Assembly (NCBI RefSeq): GCF_932294415.1
Contig: NC_065535.1
Coordinates: forward strand, 88,242,862 to 88,306,861
Direction of reading: 5' to 3'
Origin: Quercus robur
Lineage: Eukaryota; Streptophyta; Magnoliopsida; Fagales; Fagaceae
Length of the DNA stretch: 64,000 nt
Every line of letters starts with the position of its first letter. The first letter of the stretch is position 1. The position numbers were made by a program, and so were the translations under genes. The notes below the pieces were generated by a model. It had not been told where the DNA came from and did no database searches. It worked only from the letters and a program-made list of their open reading frames with translations. Positions 55,493-64,000 of this stretch are shown here, one piece after another.

Positions 55493-58400
55493 TCATTGGA
55501 ACAGATTATCAAGAATTTCTGGTTTGAGCTTCTGGAGTGATGAAGACTGGCTCACTTGTTTAGACAATTCACCAGTGACTCGATCAATGTAAAGCACATA
55601 AAGCCCATTTCTGTTTTCCAAAAGTTCTAATGCTTTCCGTGCGTGGAGAACCGATGCCAACCACTCCTCAAACAGCACTGCAATATCAATGTGTTACATC
55701 ATTTAGCAGTTGTGTAGGCTTCCAAGATTGCTTTATTTAAATTACGGAGAACATCAAGGACTCAGTTTCTTAAGTTGCAAGATGTCAATGAAGTATTAGT
55801 ATTACTGTAATACCTTTTTATTTTATTATTGAAATAAGGTACCATGTTATTTAGACTTATATGTCAAGCCTGGAAAATCTAATTAGTCTTGAAATGGAAG
55901 CTAGAGGTTGTAGAATAGATGCACCAAGTTCATAAACTTAAGCAATACATACTCTGGTCAAAACCTTCATCCCTTGACCACATTAATAAGTAGTCCGATA
56001 TCAGAAACTCAATAAGCTGGATCCTGTCATCCGCAAATTAGACAAAGCCAAAATTTATCAAATTGTGTGAGCATATCTAAAACCCTTACCAACAAAGAAA
56101 AAAAAAGTGTAATATAAAACTAAATTTGTGTTGTGCTGACAAATCATTTCCCCCTGGATTGGATACGTATTGTGCTTTTTAGCAAAGGAGAGCAAGTCTT
56201 TTAGTTGAAAGGCCATTTGGCAATAAGAGGGTTTTCCAAGCCTTGGAAAGAAGTAGTTGACCAGAAGGAAAACCTACTCTATTTCTTATGCATTTCAAAG
56301 TTATGAGAGCAAGGAGTAACCCTTTAGGAAGTCTAAACAAAGGGATATAAGGCCAATTTGATATTAGGAATGGAGTCATCTCCATCTGAAGCATTTAGGC
56401 TATGTAAAAGAGGCAACATTTCCATTCAAAAAGTGGGATAACAGATGCTCAAATCATGACTATTCAATTGAGAAATAACTATCTAATGAAAAATACTATC
56501 GCTAAGATAAAATCTATGAGCTTGGGTCTCCAATAGATAATATTTCAAAAACGATCAGGAAGATTCATCATAACAGGCTAACAGTAAACAAGTTTTTGCA
56601 GAATACTTACAGTGTAAACATACATTCATGCATGTTGGGAAAAGCCTCATCAAATGGATCTAAGAAAAGCAAACTTTCAGCTTGTACAGAAATTCTTTGA
56701 GAAACTGAAAGTATTGTACGTTGTCCAATGTAGGCTTCACTTCCAAGTTTACGGATCAGGTGTTGAACATAGAATTGGGCATCAGAGTCAGTGTGTAGAG
56801 ACTCTGTAACAGAATATCGAAACCAATTTTTTTTAAAAAAACTATGATTATAATAATTAAGAGAAAGCAACAAATAACATATTAGCAATATCATCGAGGA
56901 AAAGAATAGAGAACATGTAACAATGTCATATTTCTAAACGTTCTAAGAATTATAGAATTAACAAACCATTAAGCCAAAGACCAAACACAAATAACTATTT
57001 ACCATCTAATTTCAAGGGGGAACACATCCTTCTAACCAAACGCATTATTAAGCTGCTCACAATTCCTTCAATGAGTTCCATGTTCTTTCCAGTAGATAAT
57101 AGATTCTTCAATGAAGCTATAAGAAGCAGATAAAAAACATGATTTAGAGAGTAAGAATGAAGAACATATTGCGACATTATATAAGTGAAGAGAAACTCAT
57201 ATTAAACAGATAATAAGAAACTTATCAGTAAGTCATTACAATTTGAGCTTTAACGGGAAGCAGTGAACCTAACCATAGTTGACCTTACTTCCCCACGGCC
57301 CAGTAGATAATGAAAAGAGGAAAATAACTGTATTCTGTTGCAGTTTTTACAATTCATACAATGATTGTTGTGGTTTCTCATTTAAGTTAGCCAGATATTA
57401 CCTTCTTAAGTCCCTTGAAAAAGTATAACTAATCTATTACTTCATTTCCATTCAACTACAGGTCAAATTTTCTATTAAAATATAGGACATCACTTCTCAC
57501 AGTTTCGACAGATGCTCTCTGTGTCCCTAGTCCCTAGTCCTTACCCTATCTGGCCACTTGTGATCCATTTCTTTTTCCAGCCACTTCTTTCAATGTATCA
57601 ATGAATCCAAGCATGACATTAGGAGACTCAAAACATTCTAATTAAGGATGTTAAAGAGAGTCAAAAGCAATATAGTATTGTGCATTTATTTCTTTGGAAA
57701 TATAAGACCTGTTACAGCAGATAACAAAAAATTATTTCATCGCTCTGTTAATCCAGGCAATGTTCTCTATTTAATCAGCAGTCTTTCAACAACTCATCAA
57801 CCATTGTTCAACCAATCAACATTCAACATACTAAGATAGCAAGACAAATAATTAAATGATGTTAACTTTAATGTTTTGACAGATACTCTCAAGCAACAGA
57901 TGTTCTGGTAGCATTAATGTAATGTAGTTGAAGTCACTTGTTACTAACAAGCCAAAAAAGATAAAAGTACCATCAGCCTGCAATTGCAAATCCCTCCCTA
58001 AGTAATCTATCCATAATAGTCCTTACACCGTAAGATGCCAACAATAAAGTACGTAAAACATTCTGGACAACTGATAAAGGTTGTACCCAATGCACAACCG
58101 ATACTAGTTTATATTGTTCTACTTAAAATTTCTTTATTTTAATAACAAAATTAATTCCCATAACTTACTTCTTTACTCTATCGATCTCAACCCATATTCA
58201 CCTACATTAATAATGTAGCTCACATCTGTGGCACCAAGCAACCGTATGATCAATTTTAATAACCTTTTTTTTTCATATGTGCAAAGATGTTGAACGTAGC
58301 CTATAGTAATTTCTAAAGCTATCCTTGGCATCATCTATGCTATCTACAGCCATCAACTTCCATCACTCAACTAATTCTTTCTTCTTTCAAAGACTAATCT

Positions 58401-59801
58401 TTCATCATGCCAAACACAGCATATACATCTCCATTGACCAAGAACTGTAACGCAAGAACAACCATGATTAAATGATGATCACAAGAGGCTCCAATCTGGG
58501 TGCCACCTAAACCGTATGGACACAATCAAATTATCACAAATTACAGTAGAGTTACTTTTAAAAGCTGAAGTTCATATTTTCATGGATAATGTATTACAAT
58601 AAACTAAAGAAGCACAGATTTCTTGAAACAATGATTAATAGAATGAAAATCAATACCTAAAATAAAGTCCACAGCTTGATGTGCCCAGTTAGTAAAACTA
58701 GACTTCTCCACCTGCAAAATACAATTAAAAACAAAACAAAAATTAATTAATTAATGACATTCACTTATTGAAAGAATGCACTTAGAAAGAGTGAGTGAAA
58801 TAATCTGACATTAGAAACGGTATCGCAAAGCTCCACAAGAAAATCAACTGAGGCCCTGAGCTGCTCGATTTCATCGTCAGCGTTCAAATCTGCAGATGTA
58901 ACCAGAAAAATACATTCAAAAACTGCATTAAAAAAATGGAATACAATGTGCTTGTGAATTTTTACTCCTAAAAGTTCAAATGAAATTATCAATTCACCAA
59001 AAGTTACAAAGTTCATATATAATCGCATTTCTCGAAGTGAATATATATCAAATCACTATCAATTCGAAAATGCGTATAAACAATTTGAATTCGCCGAAAA
59101 CACAAAGCGAACCCGAAAATTGGCGTCGCTGAATTGATCCATTTGTTCGTCTTCTCCTTTCCTTGAAGCGAACTACACAAGCAAATTTTCAAACATTAAT
59201 TGAACACGGATTGGAAATAATACAATCACTATGATGATGATGAGAAAAACCTTGTCTGAAAAATCTCCGGCGAAGAACGTCGTTGAATCTGCGATCAGAG
59301 CCTTCTTCGACTTCGAGTCGCTTAGGGCTCAATTTCCCCAAATTATCAAAGAAATAGCACTTGCACGAAGCACTTTGCGGGAACAGATCGCACTGCGATG
59401 CATCTGAAACTAACACAACTTTAACACACACACAAAAAAAACCTAAAAATTCAATTTCAAAGAGAGAGAGATATAAATGTTTAAACCTTCAGCTTCCTTG
59501 AGATCTTCTCTGAGTCTGAAAATCTCTTGCTTTCGCTCCTTGGCCTAAAACTTCATCGAAAAAAAACTCGATCACACAAAAAGGATTAGAAATTTTTGTA
59601 GCAAAGAGAGAGGTGAGAAAGTAAGAGCGGGACCTTTCGCTTCCATCGGAGAGCGTCGGAGTCGGAGAGATTTGACGGCGGAGGAGGCTGGCTTTGATGG
59701 AGCTTGGATCGTAGAAGAGAGAGAGCTAAGGCAAACTTCAGCGACTCGTCTTTTGGATCTGTGTTCGTTTTCGATGCTTGTGCTTCTTCGCTCCCTGACA
59801 T
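55493..59801 (-). CDS. MPS1: MULTIPOLAR SPINDLE 1 / PRD2-like meiotic protein
   Basis: Ten minus-strand exons join in phase: 59634-59801, 59487-59544, 59251-59403, 59113-59172, 58810-58889, 58657-58711, 57003-57116, 56611-56803, 55953-56023 and 55493-55677. All have GT-AG ends. The total is 1137 nt, 378 residues, very close to the Arabidopsis protein. Visible parts: an N-terminal SLKFALALSLLRSKL helix, a probable coiled coil (KERKQEIFRLREDLKEAE), an Arg-rich segment (RFKERRRRTN), then the conserved QLRASVDFLVELCD and MELIEGIVSSLIMRLVRRMC regions, ending near LKPEILDNLFQ. In Arabidopsis MPS1, also called PRD2, is needed for meiotic double-strand breaks and bipolar spindles and is regarded as a MEI4 relative. 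The reading frame is intact, so it is probably functional. Introns range from tens of bases to about 1.5 kb. Confidence 0.93.
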
Positions 59802-62573
59802 TTCTCTATGAAAAAAGCGCGGGAGATTTTGAAAAGTAATAAATAACCTTAGAAAATAGAGTACGGGTTAAATACAAATTATTATTTATTTTCTTTTCTT
59901 TTTTAGTTAATTCGAACCATAAATTAAAAAAAAAATGCAAATTTTTTTAATAAGTAAATACAAATGATAAAAAAAAAAAAAAAAATCCAAGCCTCAAACT
60001 AATTTTCTACGTAGAGATTCTTCAAGAGTACTATTTTCTTTCTTTAACACTTCTTTTACACTTTCTTCCTTACTTGTCTCTATTAGGCTCTTTTGTCTTT
60101 CTATGTCTAGCTTTTTACATATAATTTGTATTGAACTAGATAATTCTGACCCCGATGCAAATATCGACTCTAAAAGTCTTTTTTTACTTGTGCAATACTT
60201 CCAACAAGGTTAAAATATGGTATTGGGGAAGTATTTGTGTAAATGATTCTATCATTAATTTGTAAATCATTGATTTGACATTCTAGTATGGAACGCACAA
60301 AATTCTTATGAATTTAAACTCTTTCTTATAAATAGATAAGTTTAAATAAATGATTAATAGATAATAAGTAAATATTAGTATTAATAAAACATTTTTTATT
60401 TTTCATTAGTAAAATATTTTTTCATTTAGAAAAGTAAAGATGTAGACAAAATAAATACATATTTATTAAAAAAATTTAAATTATCATCTAAAAAAAAAAA
60501 AATTTTCTTTAATTTTTATTATTTTCATATTTTATTATATTGACTTATACTATATATTTAGGCATGTAAAAAATTGTTTGCTATTTAAATTATTTAAAAT
60601 TTGATAAAAAATTTTAAATGTTTCATAATATTAGTATACTATAATCGTGCAACCTCTTAATCATTTATAATAATTATTATAAAAAAAATAAAAAATAAAA
60701 TAAAAAACTTGATCAAAAATATTTAAGGAATAACAATTGTGATTAATATAAATTAAAAAGATAATTTACAGTTTTCAAACTGAATGAAAAGAAATACTTA
60801 CGTAATTATTTTTGTTAGTCACGAGAAAATAATATATATATATATATATATATATATGAAGGTTATTCTTTGGTTTTTATTTTTTATATTTAACAGAACA
60901 AATGGTTTCCTGGTTTATGGTTTACCATTATAATCATCTCGACTATTTTACGTTAGAAGTTAGAACTGATGATTTCGTGGTTCATTTTTCATCCACCATA
61001 TTGTTCCTCTCATTTTCTTTCCAGGCTGTACAGGAACAATAATTTTAGAGTTATTCCATCAAAAAAAGAAAAGAAAATTAGAGTTACTGTTTTTCATTAT
61101 CACACTTCAACTCAAGTAGACAACAAATACCTATCAAAAAAATAAAAAAGTAGACAACAAATAGATTGATTTTTTTTTTTGGTTGAGAAAAGACAAATAA
61201 ATTGATTTAAAACAAAATTGTTTAGAATGATATTTGCCGCAAAAGAGCATAGCTCCTACCTCGTGTTCAGTATTTGGTTCTTATTTCAATCAATATTACT
61301 CTTTTTTTTTTTTTTAAGTAGAAATTTCGACCAATATTACTTAACATTGTTAGTATTTAATTTTTATTTCAATCAATATTACATAACAAAACAATGTTGT
61401 GCTCAGCTGAGAGTTTTTTAACTCAATTAGCACATCTTGGTTTTTTTTTTTTTTTTTAATGAAAATGTATGGAGTTCTAATCCATCCCCCAATTATCAAC
61501 CAAAAAAAAATGCTGTGCTCAATATCAAGCTCCTAAGGTGGACTGCAAATTTCATGCTTGGAACATATTGACTTGATTTCCTAGGAAGGATGTGCAATTA
61601 CAAGGCTGTTTGATAGCATTCTATCAAGACGACAAACATGAAGTGTAATAGCTTACCAGTAACAAACTACCAATGCTTCAACCCTTTAGAGAGAGAAGCT
61701 AAAAGCAGCTGCATCCAATGGCATTTTCCTATAAGAATTTAAGCTAACATTATTTTAAATTTCAGCATTTATACAAATTCTCAGTACTTTCTTTTTGTTT
61801 TTTGGAATCTCTCTCTCCAGGACAAGTTGACAAAGCCTAAATATCGCATCAGTCCAGCAGCAGATCAATATTCTAACAACACGACATTGTCAGTTATTAA
61901 TGCATAATAAAAATAGTGTCAGTGATAAATCTAAGTGAAAGCAGAGACCGAATTGTGAAAATGGTTCTCCCTGGCTTTACTCAGTTGATAGTTGGACTAG
62001 ACAGTGGTCCTGAACCTGGCCTCACTAAGAACCCACAATTCGCATAGTTGATACACACCTAGCTCATTAAAAAAAATTGCTAACAGAGTTACAGAACCCA
62101 GAAGAAGTGAAAAAAGACCGAATATGCACGTAAGAAAAAAAACAAAACAAAAAAAGGATTGGTTTCATCCAAATTAGTGGAAGGTAAAAAAAACATATAA
62201 CATTTATGAACTAGCAAGTTTAACAATAAACTAAATTTCCCAGTCAAGACAATAAAAAATGATTGAAAAACTAATCAAATACAAAACAACTGGATCCCTT
62301 AATGGATCACTCTTCTCGAGCTTTGTGCCACAAGATTAGTCAAACTCGAGAACAAAATCCATGGCATTTATGGTTTGATCATTTCCTCAATAACACACCG
62401 CTATGACCTCGGAAAAATATACAACTCAGATAAAAATTACCTGTTTTTTCACAGTTCCACCTTATCACATACTGTAGTACAAATTTGCTCTTTTCTCAAA
62501 AGGGGGTAATTATGGGAAGGGGCATTCTGAAGCAAAAGAAAGCAGGTACATCTTGTTAAGGAATGTGATGTAC
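59802..62573. other. intergenic DNA and 3' flank of eIF(iso)4G
   Basis: No further gene. The part nearest 62573 is probably 3' untranslated region of the eIF(iso)4G gene. The part nearest 59802 is the promoter region of the MPS1-like gene. AT-rich throughout, with (TA)n at about 60834-60857 and T tracts near 61305-61316 and 61441-61458. Confidence 0.5.
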
Positions 62574-64000
62574 TCATGCAGAGAACTGGCAAGCCTCAAT
62601 ATCAGCTGCTTGTGAATCCAACATACCTTGTCCAGATGTACTGGATTTAATAACCACGAGTGCTGCATCAAATATGGCTCTCTGGAACCGGCCATCTTCC
62701 ACCTTCTTGAGGGCCTCTTTCACCACCTTAAAATCCAATCCCCCAGCCAAAACTAGATTCCCAATTATTTCTCCAAAATTATTTGGTGCTTTGGGTACAT
62801 CTATGCCAACATCATCCAACATTGAGGCATAAAGCAGACATCCGGTCCCTATATCTCTAGCCGTAATAACCTTCTTAGCAAATAAATACTCCAAAAGCTT
62901 CGCGACTGGTTCAGCGCAAGGTGGACTTTTCTCTAGTCCAAGGGAAATCGCTTCCTTGACAAACTCAGGGTAGTAAGCTGGAGACTTTAGCTCCTCCACA
63001 CACTGTAGTGCTTCATCCAAAAGGCGGATGGCAAAATACTCTTCCAGAAGAGAGACTGTTTTTCTCCGAAGATCATCCAGATTCAATGTTGCAGCCAAGG
63101 CCTGTGGCTTCTCAGCAGGAACAGGTTTAGCAGATACAGGGACTTGGGGTGAAGGCTCTGCACCCAAAACATAGTTGGAAGGGCGAGCAGGTGGGGCCAC
63201 ACTGCCCTGCAATAGGGCACTAGTCTGCTCTGCACCCAAACCATAATTGGAAGGGCGAGCAGGTGGGGCTGCACTGCCCTGCAATAAGGCACTAGTCTTC
63301 CCACTTATAAAGCCACCACTACCCTGAGGTAAGAGCCTTGAGCTCAGCGATGCAGACTTTCCAACTAATGGTGATTGGCCACGTCCAGCAGGCTGCATAC
63401 CTGATCCATCACCCCTTGACATTGAACGATTGCGATATACCTCCCAATTTTCATTATCAAATCCAGGCATCCCAGGCATCTTCCTTGTTCCTGGCATTCC
63501 GGGCATCAAACCACCAGAGCCAGGACGGGCCATTGGGAAACCCCCTGGGCTGGTATTACCTTGAGCACCAGAAATAATACCACGACTATTTCTCATGCTT
63601 GCAGTAGCACCTGGACGCAATCCAAGATTTTTCTCTGCTTCTGAGTGTATTTCAGTGATGGTTTTGGCTTTTACCTGCAAAAACAAGATAGTGAAGAGAT
63701 GATTAGAAATTCCAAGTCAACACCACACTTATCTCACTTAAAAATATCTTTCAAAAACAAAGATGACATTCACATCCCTACCTCTTCACGCCTAGGAACC
63801 CAGTTGTTTGATCTCAAATCAAGAATGTCACGAACCATGAACCTCAGTCGAGGGGCCAATTGAGGGTTAGTGCTCAGTTCCTTCAATCGACTAAAGTACA
63901 TATCATTTATACGCCGTGATTTTTGGTTCTCTTCAAGCTGCTTACCAATAGTGTTAAAGAACTGACATATAGCTTCTACGTTTTCCTCAGCAGGACAAAG
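62574..64000 (-). CDS. eukaryotic initiation factor iso-4G, C-terminal part
   Basis: Two minus-strand exons are in the window: 63782-64000 (73 codons, runs off the end) and 62574-63674 (366 codons plus stop), joined in phase 0 across a 107-bp intron. The first holds the end of the MIF4G domain ([15 protein letters not shown], then [19 protein letters not shown]). The second starts [20 protein letters not shown], has a Gly/Pro/Met/Ser-rich linker, and then an MA3 domain (from [16 protein letters not shown] to about [14 protein letters not shown]). The protein is the scaffold of the plant cap-binding complex eIF(iso)4F with eIF(iso)4E, and it recruits eIF4A and eIF3 in the cytoplasm. The linker contains a 24-residue tandem duplication (63160-63303). 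The 5' part lies outside the window. Confidence 0.95.
63160..63303 (-). repeat. 72-bp in-frame tandem duplication in the eIF(iso)4G linker
   Basis: Two 72-bp units, 63160-63231 and 63232-63303, encode two copies of a peptide of the form [20 protein letters not shown]. The few differences between units keep the frame. It lies in the flexible linker before the MA3 domain. Confidence 0.9.

Noticed and set aside
56179..56394. 71-residue minus-strand frame
   Set aside because: It lies between MPS1 exons 8 and 9, which join perfectly without it, so it is intron sequence.

Overview
This window is nuclear DNA of a flowering plant, most likely a woody rosid eudicot. The evidence is spliced genes with plant-type introns, plant Copia, TRIM, LINE, SINE and MITE sequences, AT-rich intergenic DNA with many A/T, GA and TA tracts, and three genes whose best-known relatives are plant genes. 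I cannot name the species from the sequence alone.

Layout. 1-3.7 kb is AT-rich DNA with a truncated LINE and the last exon of an unrecognised minus-strand gene. 3.73-10.54 kb is a very young 6.8 kb non-autonomous LTR element with identical LTRs and a perfect target duplication; it carries 29 copies of an 81-bp monomer and sits in an intron of that gene. 10.5-21.8 kb holds two upstream exons of the same gene, a complete TRIM, a gag-less Copia remnant with one LTR, a LINE fragment, and a tandem duplication split by a solo LTR. 21.8-48.6 kb is a tandem segmental duplication. Unit 1 (about 21.85-36.90 kb) has a small membrane-protein gene, an F-box gene (SKIP1-like) and a small secreted-protein gene. 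Unit 2 (about 37.08-48.60 kb) has paralogues of both small genes but no second F-box gene. A second 81-bp-monomer LTR element (24.23-28.47 kb) is inserted in unit 1 only; unit 2 keeps the empty site. 48.6-55.5 kb is repeat-rich, with a large hairpin, a 1 kb degenerate GGTCC-motif array and a possible third small secreted-protein gene. 55.5-59.8 kb is a complete ten-exon MPS1/PRD2-like meiotic gene, and 62.57-64.0 kb is the 3' part of an eIF(iso)4G gene that runs off the window.

The conserved genes are the F-box gene (plus strand), MPS1/PRD2 and eIF(iso)4G (both minus). As I recall the Arabidopsis map, their homologues lie close together on chromosome 5, so the right half looks like an ancient conserved block, while the left half has been expanded by transposons and segmental duplication. 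The genes are not a pathway: they act in ubiquitin ligation, meiotic recombination and spindle formation, and translation initiation.

Most unusual items: (1) two LTR elements with different LTRs that share a strictly periodic 81-bp monomer array in the same position and orientation; the long open frame across it has no ATG among the repeat units and seems to drift neutrally, so I read it as a DNA or RNA feature rather than a protein; (2) the paralogous pair of small signal-peptide genes with intact splice sites and TATA boxes; (3) the nested inverted repeat that mirrors the core promoter of the small membrane-protein gene.
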